DNA from: HGW-17 sp938004375
Lineage (GTDB): Bacteria > Myxococcota_A > Polyangia > HGW-17
Direction: 5' to 3'
Length of the DNA: 64,000 bases
NCBI GenBank assembly: GCA_036802685.1
Contig: DAIRVS010000001.1
Span: forward strand, 1 to 64,000
Shown here: one piece after another, positions 48,904 to 57,448 of the stretch
Layout: the number at the start of each line of letters is the position of its first letter
How positions within the stretch are numbered: the stretch's first letter is position 1
Program-made: the position numbers and the translations under genes
Notes under the pieces: generated by a model
Seen by the model: the letters and a program-made list of their open reading frames with translations, nothing else
Databases searched by the model: none
Told to the model about the DNA's origin: nothing

Positions 48904-50814
48904 CTAATCCAGCGTCCTTCGCAGCACCGTGCCCGCCTCGCCGACGACCAGGACCTCGGTGTCCGAGAGCCACAGCGCGTCGCCCAAAAAGGCATCGAGG
49001 CCGGTCCGGACGTCCTGCCAGGTGAGACCGCCGTCCAGAGTGAGCCACGCGGCCCCGTGCTGCCCCACCGCCAGCCCGCGATCACCGGCGAAGGCCACGG
49101 CGTACAGGTTCTCGCCGATGCCGTCGCAGACCACGCAGGCCCAGGTGGCGCCGTCGTCATCCGACGCGAGGATGGTGCCGAAGTCGCCCACCGCGATCCA
49201 GCGGCCCTCGCGGACCCAGGCCACGTCGTAGTACCACTCGGCGGGCGCCCCGACGGGCACCGCGGACGGGGTGAAGACGACGCCGTCCGTCGAGCGCCCC
49301 AGGTACTGCCAGTACCCGCCCGCGAGCCAGGTGCCCCAGGGCGCGGCCGCCACCACCGCACCCTGCGCCCGCTGCCCGTATTCCGCGTCGAAGGCCACGT
49401 CGCCAAAAGTGAGACCGCCGTCGACGCTGCGGGCACCCTGCCAGTAGCCGGTGGCCACCGCGGCCGGCCCGGCGCAGGCGGCGCCGTTGAGGAACTGGTA
49501 GCCGAAGAACGGGCCGTCCACCTCGCCGATCTTCGGCCGGTGCTCCCAGGTCTCGCCGGCGTCGGGGCTGCGGACGAACTGACCCTCCCCGAAGCCCAGG
49601 CCGGTGCCGTCCGCGGTGAAGCACAGATCGGCGAGCGCGCGACCGGGGAAGGCCGAGGTCCCGGCGACGGGCACGGCCTCCCAGGTGTCCGGGGCCAGGC
49701 GCAGGAACAGGCCGTTTTCGGTCCCTCCGGTGAAGAGAACGCCGTCGGGCGCCTCGACAAGGGCGGTCAACGAATAGGCAGCCGGGAACGTCTCGCGGGT
49801 CCAGCCCTCGGCCGTCTCTCCGGCCCCGGGCCGCTTCCCCGCGTCGAACCACTCGAACATCTCGGGATAGAAGAAGCCGTAGAGCTCGTGGCCGGCGTCG
49901 AGTTGACGGTCGAAGATGCGCTCGGACGGGAAGCCGGCGGCGGCGAGGCGGCTCACCAACTGGTAGTGATAGGTCCGCATGTAGTCGCGAAAGCCCGTGG
50001 CCAGATACACGCGACCCCGGTCCTGCATCCGGTTCGTGATCCACGTCCCGCCGCCCACGAAGCCGAAGCCGGTAAAAGGCGTCGCTGCATCCGCCAGCGC
50101 CCGCGAGGTCTGGTTGGTGCCCGACGAGAAGCCCATCAGGTACAGGCGCTCCGGATCCAGGCGCACCCGGCCCGACACCTCGATCACGAGGGCGGCGAGG
50201 AACTCGTGGTTGCGCTCCGTGTCCCCCTGGTTCTGGTCCCAGCGATAGACCACCCAGCCGTCCTCGGAGGCGCTCCGGGAGCGGGGCCGCACCAGCACGA
50301 AGCCGTGAGCTTCTGCCGCGTCCTTCGCCGCGTCGAGCCCGTAGGCCAATTCCGGGTTGTCCCCCGCGGTGCCGTGCAGATCCATGAGCAGGGCCGCGGG
50401 GGCGTCGTGGGCGTACCCGGAGGGGACGTACATGTAATAATATCGCGTCTCGAGCTCGACCGGGAGCTCCTGGGCGAAGAACTCCCGCTGCGTCAACGGA
50501 TCTCCTAGCGTGCAGGCCCCCGCGAGGTCGGTGAACGCCCCCGCCACGCACACGCACTCGTGGCCCCCGGGCTCAAAGGGCGAAGGCCGGCACTGCGCGG
50601 CGGGACCGCAGTCCACGTCCGCACAGGGATCGACCACCGCCGTGCAGACGTCCTCGAGGCAGACCAGATCCTCCCGGTTGCAGGTGCCGTCCGGGTGACA
50701 GGACCCGCCCTCGTCACCCACGACGGGAAGGTTACTGTTTTCCTTGACTTTTGGGTCGTCGCAGGCCCAGAGCGCCAGGCCCAGCGCAACCCACAGGAGC
50801 CAGCCACAGCGCAT
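48904..50814 (-). CDS. lipoprotein esterase (LpqC/PHB-depolymerase-like) fused to a BNR/YCF48-like propeller
   Basis: A 636-residue predicted lipoprotein, lipobox LWACD (Cys 18). Residues 38-103 are EGF-like, with CHPDGTC, CADVDCGPAAQC and CVCVAGAF. Residues about 120-325 are an alpha/beta hydrolase of the LpqC/polyhydroxybutyrate-depolymerase type: RYYYMYVPSGYAHDAPAALLMDLHGTAG, nucleophile GFSSG with Ser 230, and His 309 in DAGHEL. Residues about 340-636 have BNR/YCF48-like propeller units: RSPDAGETWEHR, RSVDGGLTFGDV, ASDDDGATWACV and LTLDGGLTWQDV. The fusion of an esterase to a propeller is unusual. It may act on polymers held by the propeller. Substrate unknown. ATG 50814 follows a GGAGG site. 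Confidence 0.8.
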   Translation of the reverse strand: MRCGWLLWVALGLALWACDDPKVKENSNLPVVGDEGGSCHPDGTCNREDLVCLEDVCTAVVDPCADVDCGPAAQCRPSPFEPGGHECVCVAGAFTDLAGACTLGDPLTQREFFAQELPVELETRYYYMYVPSGYAHDAPAALLMDLHGTAGDNPELAYGLDAAKDAAEAHGFVLVRPRSRSASEDGWVVYRWDQNQGDTERNHEFLAALVIEVSGRVRLDPERLYLMGFSSGTNQTSRALADAATPFTGFGFVGGGTWITNRMQDRGRVYLATGFRDYMRTYHYQLVSRLAAAGFPSERIFDRQLDAGHELYGFFYPEMFEWFDAGKRPGAGETAEGWTRETFPAAYSLTALVEAPDGVLFTGGTENGLFLRLAPDTWEAVPVAGTSAFPGRALADLCFTADGTGLGFGEGQFVRSPDAGETWEHRPKIGEVDGPFFGYQFLNGAACAGPAAVATGYWQGARSVDGGLTFGDVAFDAEYGQRAQGAVVAAAPWGTWLAGGYWQYLGRSTDGVVFTPSAVPVGAPAEWYYDVAWVREGRWIAVGDFGTILASDDDGATWACVVCDGIGENLYAVAFAGDRGLAVGQHGAAWLTLDGGLTWQDVRTGLDAFLGDALWLSDTEVLVVGEAGTVLRRTLD

Positions 50815-50835
50815 CCGACACCTCCGGTTGGGAGC

Positions 50836-51357
50836 TCAATGGATCGTCGGGCAGCCGGCGAAGTCCGCGCACAGCCCGGTCTCGACGGCGTCCTCCCAGC
50901 ACAGCCGGCCGGCGCCGCGGAAGCATCCGGCCGCGCCGGAGCCGTACATCTCGCAGTCGATGGAGCACTGGGACAGATCCTCGCCGCCGCAGTCGGTGAC
51001 CAGCAGGTCGCAGGCGCCGTCGCAGAACCCGACGTCGTCGAAGGTCTGGCAACGCATGCATTCTTCGTAGCCGGTACAGTCGGTGGCCGCCAGCAGGCAG
51101 GTCTTGACATACGGCTCCAGGGTCCCGTCGCACTTCGTCACGCAGGAATCCACGGTCGCGCCGAAGACCGTCTCCTTGTCGGTGATCGTCTCGCAGGCCA
51201 TCAGCGCCGCGCACATCGTCTGGCAGGCCGTCTGGTTGTTCGCGTTGTTGACGTTGTTGACGTTGTTGATGTTGTTCGCGTTGTTGGACGATTCGTCGTC
51301 GTCACAGGCGACGAGCGCGGCGAGGGTCAAAAGGGAACAAATGAGAAGTTTTTTCAT
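50836..51357 (-). CDS. small Cys-rich Asn-linker lipoprotein
   Basis: A 173-residue predicted lipoprotein, ATG 51357, lipobox LVACD (Cys 18), then an Asn-Asn-X linker (25-41). The rest is one Cys-rich helical domain of about 130 residues containing about 16 Cys in CxxxC spacing (CQTMCAALMAC, CVTKC, CMRCQTF, CDLLVTDC, CSIDC). The pattern suggests a fully disulfide-bonded helical bundle of the kind found in short secreted Cys-rich proteins. It sits 21 bases upstream of the esterase-propeller gene and probably shares its transcript. Function unknown. Confidence 0.7.
   Translation of the reverse strand: MKKLLICSLLTLAALVACDDDESSNNANNINNVNNVNNANNQTACQTMCAALMACETITDKETVFGATVDSCVTKCDGTLEPYVKTCLLAATDCTGYEECMRCQTFDDVGFCDGACDLLVTDCGGEDLSQCSIDCEMYGSGAAGCFRGAGRLCWEDAVETGLCADFAGCPTIH
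51235..51285 (-). repeat. Asn-Asn-X coding microsatellite
   Basis: Seventeen codons of Asn-Asn-Ala/Ile/Val triplets, mostly AAC, right after the lipid Cys of the small Cys-rich lipoprotein. Confidence 0.7.
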
Positions 51358-51419
51358 GGTTTTTTCCTTTCCCGGACGCAGTATGGACCGGGTCAAACAG
51401 ATGTGCAAGCCGCCCATGG

Positions 51420-51752
51420 TCAAACCTTTTTCCAGGCTACGCTCGCGGCCACTGCCGAGAACACGACCTCGGAGCCCAGGGGTTCCTTCATGAGATAGAC
51501 CGACGGGAAGTTGCGGATCTCCGTGCTCTGCAGGCGCACGGCCAGGCTCACGGCGTAGGCGCCGGGCGGATCGTCAACGTCACTGACCTGAACGGCCACC
51601 ACGCCCTCCACGTGCCGCTGATAGGAAAAACCCACGACGCCGGTGAGCTCAATCATCCACCGATCGTCCTTCTCGTCGGCCAGCTCCATGATCATCTCGT
51701 CGCGGATGCCGAAGACCTGGATGATGCGAGCCTTGCGAAGTTTGTAAGCCAT
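51420..51752 (-). CDS. small protein of unknown function
   Basis: A 110-residue protein beginning MAYKLRKARIIQ at ATG 51752, with a good AGGAGG site six bases upstream. It is a mixed alpha/beta protein: KARIIQVFGIRDEMIMELADEKDDRWMIEL, VEGVVAVQVSDVDDPPGAYAVSLAVRL, and a final EVVFSAVAASVAWKK. No signal peptide, TM segment or metal motif. Probably cytoplasmic and beta-barrel-like; I do not recognise a family. Its gene is divergent from the SDR gene and lies 62 bases from the Cys-rich lipoprotein start. Confidence 0.65.
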   Translation of the reverse strand: MAYKLRKARIIQVFGIRDEMIMELADEKDDRWMIELTGVVGFSYQRHVEGVVAVQVSDVDDPPGAYAVSLAVRLQSTEIRNFPSVYLMKEPLGSEVVFSAVAASVAWKKV

Positions 51753-51920
51753 GTTCGCCTCCTGCCGCCGGGAACGATCGGGGTCCGCCGTCGCCGTGAT
51801 CCCGTGAGCATACACGGGCGTCCCTGCGTTGTCATCCGCATTTTCGCTGGACAGGACCGGTTGCATTCTGGTATGACCGGGACCGGCCGGCGCCGCGCGA
51901 CGCTGGCAGAAAGGCGCCTC

Positions 51921-52604
51921 TTGTCCCGCACCGCCTGGATCATCGGCAACACCGACGGCATCGGCCTGGGCCTCACCCGCCGGCTCCTGAAGAACGGCTG
52001 GACGGTCACCGGCCTCTCCCGCTCCCCGGCCTCCCTCGCCCATGAGGCCTACGAACATCACGTGGCGGACGTGGCCGCGCCCGACTATCCGCAGATCCTG
52101 TCCGGGCTGGCCGCGCGCGGGATCCCCGACCTGGTGGTCTACTGCGCCGGCACCGGGCAGGAGCTGGATCTCGCCGATCTCTCCGCGGAGCCCCACACCT
52201 TCGAGGTCAACCTGCTCGGGATGGTGCGCACCGCCGCGACCGTGATCCCGCCCATGGTCGCCCGCGGGGCCGGCCACTTCGTCGGCCTCTCCAGCCTGGC
52301 CGACGAACTGCGGCTCCCCGACGCCATCGGCTACTACGCCTCCAAGGCGGGGTTCTCGGCGTACCTCGCCGGGCTGGGGCGCGCGGCCAGGAAGCGCGGC
52401 GTCGCGGTCACCAACGTGCGCTTCGGTTTCGTGGACACCAAGATGGCGAAGGGACCGTCGAAGCCCCTGATGATGACCGTGGAGCGGGCGGTCAATCATA
52501 TAGAATATTGCATACGATGCCGACCGGCGCGCCACACGGCCCCGAAACTCATGATCCCGGTGGTGAAACTGATCCGCTTCGCCGCCTGGCTGGGCCTCGC
52601 GTAG
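51921..52604 (+). CDS. short-chain dehydrogenase/reductase
   Basis: A 227-residue NAD(P)-binding SDR. The Rossmann motif GNTDGIG is near the start, CAG replaces the usual NAG strand, and LSSLAD and YYASK supply the catalytic Ser, Tyr and Lys. No specific substrate is evident. I choose TTG 51921 because AAAGG lies six bases upstream and the protein then begins MSRTAWIIGNTDGIG, like normal SDRs. ATG 51873 in the same frame would add 16 Arg-rich residues but lacks a ribosome site. It is divergent from the small gene at 51420, and its end lies 3 bases from the convergent lipoprotein gene. Confidence 0.85.
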   Translation: MSRTAWIIGNTDGIGLGLTRRLLKNGWTVTGLSRSPASLAHEAYEHHVADVAAPDYPQILSGLAARGIPDLVVYCAGTGQELDLADLSAEPHTFEVNLLGMVRTAATVIPPMVARGAGHFVGLSSLADELRLPDAIGYYASKAGFSAYLAGLGRAARKRGVAVTNVRFGFVDTKMAKGPSKPLMMTVERAVNHIEYCIRCRPARHTAPKLMIPVVKLIRFAAWLGLA

Positions 52605-52607
52605 ACG

Positions 52608-53024
52608 CTACAGATCCCCGGCGGCCGCCGCGCCGCCGCGCATGGGGGCGGGGGGCGGCTCGACGCTGCCCGACTCTCCGGAGTCGGCGGGATCGTCGGC
52701 CGGGGGCGGTTCGGGGACGGACGTCGCGGGCGGAGCCGCGGGGTGCTGCGGCAGCCAGGTGAGGTACCGGGCGGCGGCGGGGAAACCCGCCAGCCGCTCG
52801 CAGGGCAGCGGCGCCGGCGCCTCCCCCATGTGGAACCAGCAGCTTTGGGCCTGCGGATCGATGATGTACGAGGCGATCACCCACCCGCTGGGGATGAGCA
52901 CCTTGCCGGCCGTGATCGTCACGATGGACGTGTCGGACGCGGAGCGGACGCTCCCAGGACGGGTGTTCCAGCAGGCGGTGAGCCCCAGGGCGGCGAAAAG
53001 GAAGAGCGTAAAGAATCTCATCAT
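52608..53024 (-). CDS. small lipoprotein with Pro-rich tail
   Basis: A 138-residue predicted lipoprotein with signal MMRFFTLFLFAALGLTAC (Cys 18). A compact beta-rich part of about 60 residues follows (TSIVTITAGKVLIPSGWVIASYII and QSCWFHMGEAPAPLPC, one Cys pair). The last 45 residues are disordered, Pro/Glu/Ala-rich with PEPPPADDPADSGESGSV. No family recognised. The stop lies 3 bases from the convergent SDR gene. Confidence 0.65.
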   Translation of the reverse strand: MMRFFTLFLFAALGLTACWNTRPGSVRSASDTSIVTITAGKVLIPSGWVIASYIIDPQAQSCWFHMGEAPAPLPCERLAGFPAAARYLTWLPQHPAAPPATSVPEPPPADDPADSGESGSVEPPPAPMRGGAAAAGDL

Positions 53025-53157
53025 TCAATCCCTCTACGGGTACGGGAACTGCCAAATACGTTTCGGCCTCAGGAGGGCACTATCCCCGAGGGTCAGACAG
53101 TTGTCAAGAAGACCGTGATTGCGAAGGCAGCCTGGCCAAGGTATCTGAGAACCACGC

Positions 53158-55104
53158 TCATTGGATCTGGCCATACATCGAGAACCATTGCTTGAGACCC
53201 AGCAACAGGTTCTGCGCGGCGTCGGGTTCGAAGGCATCGAACTCCGCCAGCGTGACGAACTGACCATCGTTCAGAATCAGGCGAAGCTCATAGGTGTTCC
53301 GACCCGGTCCCGCGTGCCGGCCGCCCCTGAACGAACTTCTGGATTCGAGCATTTCCAGATTCAAGGGATTGAGTTCCTGGCGTGGAATCCGCGACGCTCC
53401 TTTACAAACCGGGACCAACCCTTTGCGCGTCAGTCTCCATCGGCTGACCAGTATCACGGTCGGGACGATGGCCGGCGTGACGATCCAATAGAGCACCATC
53501 GGAAAAACGAGCCCCACCACCCCCATCGCACTCCCCCGGACCCCGAAATGGACCGCCGGAACGACGAACAGCAGCAGCATCCAGGTAACATTCCACCCCG
53601 TGAAGGCCCACTCACTCCAGGACGCGATGGGCAGCAGCAGGACCGGTCGACGGCGAACCACCGAACTGCGCTGGTGGGTCGTCGCCGGCAGAAGGATCCG
53701 GAAGCAGAGAACCACCACCAGATAGCCATAGGAAAACAGCCCGAAAACCCAATCCGCTCGTGTCAATTCCCTTGGATTTTCCAGATTCAATGGAGAATGA
53801 AACAGTTCCATCAACCCGAGGGTGACGACCAGACATAACAATACGAAGAGCGTCGCGCGACGTTGCCAGGAGGGAAGCAGGCCCGCAACAGCCAGACGCC
53901 AGGCGGTCACAGGTGGCTCCAGTTGGTTTCTGGCCGACTCGAGCGCCAGGCGCAGCGGATCACCCTGGGGCAGCGAATCGATTCTGTCCGTGAGTCGAAG
54001 CAGCGTCGGGATCGGCTTCTCGTCCCGCTTCATGCGCTTCAACCGGACGAGTTCCTGGGTAATCTCTCCGATCTGCGCGGGATCCTCACCACAAATGATC
54101 AGGTCCACGAAGTAATCCCAAGGAGAATTTTGCTCTGTGACCCTTCTGCGCCAGTCGCCGGGTTTTTCCCGTTCGAGACCAGCGGTCTTGCCTTCAGGGA
54201 TGGGATCGGGGCTTCCCGAGAGGCGAGGCATAGCGGCTGCGATGCTGCCCAGTTCGTCCAACTCGCGTTCCAGACCGTCGGCATCCATCCACAGCCCACG
54301 CTGCAGGCTGTGGAGACTTCCCCCGATCAGCATGGCGTCCCTGCGCTCGAGACCGGAAAAAATCGACTCCGCTCCAGACGACGCCAGCCTGGCCACCTCG
54401 TCGGACTCCCCATCGAAGAAAAAACTCCCCGAGGTTCCGGGCGCCTTTTCCCAGGCTTGGGCACGCTCGAGCGCGTTCAGGAAAAGGCTTTCCCGTTCGC
54501 GCATGTCGCTCTCTTCCCGGACGTCCAGGATCCCGTGCTCGACGAGCACCACATAATTCAACCTGCGGTCATCGTCGTACTGGTTGAGCCCGCTCCAGAG
54601 CTTCTTCAGTCGAGAGATCCGAAGCAACGGAATCACCGTCAAGGAATCGGAGAATTTCCTCGTCGGCGTGACCTTCAACCAGGAGAAATGGACGGAGTCA
54701 TTGCGTTGGTTGGGAAAAAGGTGCCAGAGTTCGAGGCTCACCTTGGCGTCGTCGAGCTCTCTCGACAGGGTGACGCGATTGATCTCGTTCCCCGTTTGGA
54801 CCGTCAGGTTCCATCCCCTCTGCTTTTCCAAAAACTCGAGCGCCTCCGCCGCGGCTCGCCGTCGCCGAATGAGCGACAGCACGTGCAGCAGAAGTCCCGC
54901 GGCCAGAATCCCGACCGTGATCGACGCCGTGTACAACGGGCTCTTCAGTATCCTCAGCAAAGGGGGGATAACGGTTGCCGGAGCGGCTGCCAGAACCAGG
55001 TTTGCCAGCAGGCCCAGCCAGGTAAATACGGTCACGGCGCCAAAGGGAAACCGGTAAATCACCAGTGCCCGCGCGCCCTTCAGGGTGGCGAGCGGATCTT
55101 TCAT
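53158..55104 (-). CDS. large membrane protein, function unknown
   Basis: A 648-residue protein with hydrophobic segments near the N-terminus (about 22-46 and 55-75), a long soluble middle (about 80-400), and four or more TM segments toward the C-terminus (about 410-545), followed by a short soluble tail with LRLILNDGQFVTLAEFDAFEPDAAQNLLLGL. I recognise no domain. The middle part is rich in Arg, Glu and Asp, with repeated Leu-rich helices; it may fold into a cytoplasmic domain. The base composition looks less GC-rich than its neighbours, a possible sign of transfer. ATG 55104 has a weak ribosome site. Confidence 0.65.
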   Translation of the reverse strand: MKDPLATLKGARALVIYRFPFGAVTVFTWLGLLANLVLAAAPATVIPPLLRILKSPLYTASITVGILAAGLLLHVLSLIRRRRAAAEALEFLEKQRGWNLTVQTGNEINRVTLSRELDDAKVSLELWHLFPNQRNDSVHFSWLKVTPTRKFSDSLTVIPLLRISRLKKLWSGLNQYDDDRRLNYVVLVEHGILDVREESDMRERESLFLNALERAQAWEKAPGTSGSFFFDGESDEVARLASSGAESIFSGLERRDAMLIGGSLHSLQRGLWMDADGLERELDELGSIAAAMPRLSGSPDPIPEGKTAGLEREKPGDWRRRVTEQNSPWDYFVDLIICGEDPAQIGEITQELVRLKRMKRDEKPIPTLLRLTDRIDSLPQGDPLRLALESARNQLEPPVTAWRLAVAGLLPSWQRRATLFVLLCLVVTLGLMELFHSPLNLENPRELTRADWVFGLFSYGYLVVVLCFRILLPATTHQRSSVVRRRPVLLLPIASWSEWAFTGWNVTWMLLLFVVPAVHFGVRGSAMGVVGLVFPMVLYWIVTPAIVPTVILVSRWRLTRKGLVPVCKGASRIPRQELNPLNLEMLESRSSFRGGRHAGPGRNTYELRLILNDGQFVTLAEFDAFEPDAAQNLLLGLKQWFSMYGQIQ

Positions 55105-55136
55105 GCACGTTGTGGCCTCTGGAGGTGCCGGCGACG

Positions 55137-55724
55137 TCAATTGAAATCCACCAACGGGAAGTGATACCCCGCGAAGCCGCCGATCTGCCAGGTGCCGGGG
55201 AACCGGGGCCGGCGGCTGTTCCCCGGAGCGGCGTCGGCCCGGTCGTTGGCCTTCGTTGGAATGAAGCGCACCTCCAACCCGACGGTGACCGGGTGATCCC
55301 CGTCCAGACGCAGCACGCCCACCTGGAATCCGAGGGCGAGGGCCGAGGGCGTGGCGGGGAACCCGCCCGAGTCCGGGGCGGCGCCGGCGTGGTGTTCCCC
55401 GGAGTCCGGCGCGAAGTCCATGGGAAACAGCATCAGGTGGATTCCATAGTTTTTGAACAAATATTCCAGGGAGAGCCCCAGGGGCATCCGCAAAGGGACC
55501 ACCTTCGGCGGTCCCGGGAGCGTGATCCCCGTGAGGGAACTGAAGCCCAGGGACGCCACCCACTGCCGGTGCCGACCCTGGCGCCGCGAACGGGGCACCG
55601 CCGGTGTGTCGGGGTTTTCGGGATCGGCGAGCAACCCGGAGAGCGCCTGGAGGGTGGACGCCGGATCCCGCCGGGAGAGCCCGGCGAGCAGGTCCTGGAA
55701 GCAGCGAAGTTTCTGGGGGTCCAT
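55137..55724 (-). CDS. protein of unknown function
   Basis: A 195-residue protein beginning MDPQKLRCFQDLLAGL at ATG 55724, with GGGAG seven bases upstream. A longer in-frame reading to 55907 has no ribosome site. After a helical start there is an Arg-rich linker (SRRQGRHRQW), then beta-rich segments GLSLEYLFKNYGIHLMLFPM, SALALGFQVGVLRLDG and TVGLEVRFIP, and a C-terminal GTWQIGGFAGYHFPLVDFN. No signal peptide. It precedes the large membrane protein gene by 32 bases, so the two may be expressed together. Function unknown. Confidence 0.62.
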   Translation of the reverse strand: MDPQKLRCFQDLLAGLSRRDPASTLQALSGLLADPENPDTPAVPRSRRQGRHRQWVASLGFSSLTGITLPGPPKVVPLRMPLGLSLEYLFKNYGIHLMLFPMDFAPDSGEHHAGAAPDSGGFPATPSALALGFQVGVLRLDGDHPVTVGLEVRFIPTKANDRADAAPGNSRRPRFPGTWQIGGFAGYHFPLVDFN

Positions 55725-55924
55725 GAAATGCTCCCGCGGCGGGATGGCGGACCGAGGGCTCCCCTCACACGCGCGCCCCCCGATGTTACCGGTGAAATCT
55801 CCCGGGTCAAGGAGGAAATCCCGGGAACCCCGGGCCAATCCCCACAAAATCAGTAGATTATTCAACCGACCCGTGAATAGAAACGATATTCGCCGGTTCA
55901 ACGGCATATGATCCTTGGAGAACC

Positions 55925-57439
55925 ATGACCGACTCCCCTCCGACCCGCCCGAAATTCTTCACCCGAGCATTGAACCTCATTGAACGCGTGGGCAACGCCC
56001 TGCCGCACCCGGCGACCCTGTTCGCCATCCTCGGTCTGGTGGTCCTGGTCGCCTCGGCCCTCGCCGCCGCGCTGGGGGCGAACGCGGTCCACCCTTCCAC
56101 CGGCGAGCTCATCGTGCCCCGGAACCTGCTGGGCTTCGAGGGACTGCGCTATCTCTATGTCAGTCTCGAGGACAACTTCATCGCCTTCCCACCCTTCGGG
56201 ATCGTGTTGGTGTCGGTCATCGGCCTGGGCATCGCCGAGGGCACCGGGCTCATCGAGGCCCTGATCAAACAGACCATCCTCAAGGCCCCGCGGCGGCTGG
56301 TCACCTCGTTCATCATCGCGGCCGGGATCCTCAGCCACCTCGCCTCCTCGGTGGGCTACGTCGTGCTGATCCCGCTGGGCGCGCTGGTGTTCATGGCCTT
56401 TCGCCGCCACCCCGTGGCGGGCATCGCGGCGGCCTTCGCCGGGGTCTCCGGGGGCTTCGGTGCCAATTTCCTGATCGGCTCGATCGACCCGATCCTGTCC
56501 GGGCTCTCGGAGTCGGCGGCACAGATCGTGCAGCCGGATCTCTCCGTCGGCCCGGCCGCCAATTATTATTTCATGGTGGCCAGCGCCTTCATGATCGTCC
56601 TCGTGGGGACCTGGGTCACCGAGCGCATCGTGGAGCCGAGGCTGGGTGCCTATCAGGAGGAGCACGAGGCTCCCACGGCGCTCACGGCCATGGAGCGCCG
56701 CGGGTTGCGTGCAGCCCTGATCACCCTGGCGCTGCTCGTGGCCGCCTTCGTCGGGCTCACGGTACCCGAGGGCGCGGTCCTGCGTGGCTCCGGGAGCGTG
56801 CTCGACGGCCCCTTCTTCGAAGGACTGATCACCGGGATCTTTCTGTTCTTCAGTCTTCCCGGCCTGGTATACGGCCTGACCACCGGAAAGATCCGTTCGG
56901 ACAAGGACGTGGTGACCCTGATCACCCAGGCCATCCGGGACATCGCCCCCTACGTGGTGCTGGTGTTCTTCGCCGCCCAGTTCATCGCCTGGTTCCAGGA
57001 GTCGCGCCTCGGTCTGCTGCTGGCGATCCACGGCGCCGCCGGGATCCAGGCCTCGGGCATCTCCGGACCCGCCCTGCTGGTGCTGTTCATCGTGTTTTCC
57101 GCGGTCATGAACTTCTTCATGGGGTCCGCGTCGGCCAAGTGGGCCATCATGGCTCCCGTGTTCGTGCCCATGTTCATGCTCTCGGGCTACCACCCCGCCC
57201 TGACCCAGGCGGCGTTTCGCATCGGCGACTCGGTCACCAACATCATCACGCCCATGATGAGTTATTACGCCCTGATCCTGACCTTCGTGAACAAGTTCGA
57301 CCGCAAGGCCGGCGTGGGCACCACCATTGCGATGATGCTGCCCTACTCGGTGTTCTTTTTCCTGGCGTGGACGGTCCTGCTGCTCGTCTGGTACTACCTG
57401 GGCATTCCCCTGGGACCGGGCGGCCCCGTGCATATGTGA
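55925..57439 (+). CDS. AbgT-family transporter
   Basis: A 504-residue polytopic carrier of the AbgT family, whose known members import p-aminobenzoyl-glutamate or export sulfonamides. Landmarks are the N-terminal IERVGNALPHPATLFAIL, GIGIAEGTGLI-like GLGIAEGTGLIEALI, ASSVGYVVLIPLGA, AFAGVSGGFGANFLIGSIDPILSGL and MNFFMGSASAKWAIMAPVFVPM. About ten TM segments. ATG 55925 is preceded by GGAGA. The natural substrate here is unknown; no folate-cleaving peptidase (abgA/abgB) is adjacent. It ends nine bases before the convergent glucan phosphorylase. Confidence 0.9.
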   Translation: MTDSPPTRPKFFTRALNLIERVGNALPHPATLFAILGLVVLVASALAAALGANAVHPSTGELIVPRNLLGFEGLRYLYVSLEDNFIAFPPFGIVLVSVIGLGIAEGTGLIEALIKQTILKAPRRLVTSFIIAAGILSHLASSVGYVVLIPLGALVFMAFRRHPVAGIAAAFAGVSGGFGANFLIGSIDPILSGLSESAAQIVQPDLSVGPAANYYFMVASAFMIVLVGTWVTERIVEPRLGAYQEEHEAPTALTAMERRGLRAALITLALLVAAFVGLTVPEGAVLRGSGSVLDGPFFEGLITGIFLFFSLPGLVYGLTTGKIRSDKDVVTLITQAIRDIAPYVVLVFFAAQFIAWFQESRLGLLLAIHGAAGIQASGISGPALLVLFIVFSAVMNFFMGSASAKWAIMAPVFVPMFMLSGYHPALTQAAFRIGDSVTNIITPMMSYYALILTFVNKFDRKAGVGTTIAMMLPYSVFFFLAWTVLLLVWYYLGIPLGPGGPVHM

Positions 57440-57448
57440 CGAAACCGG

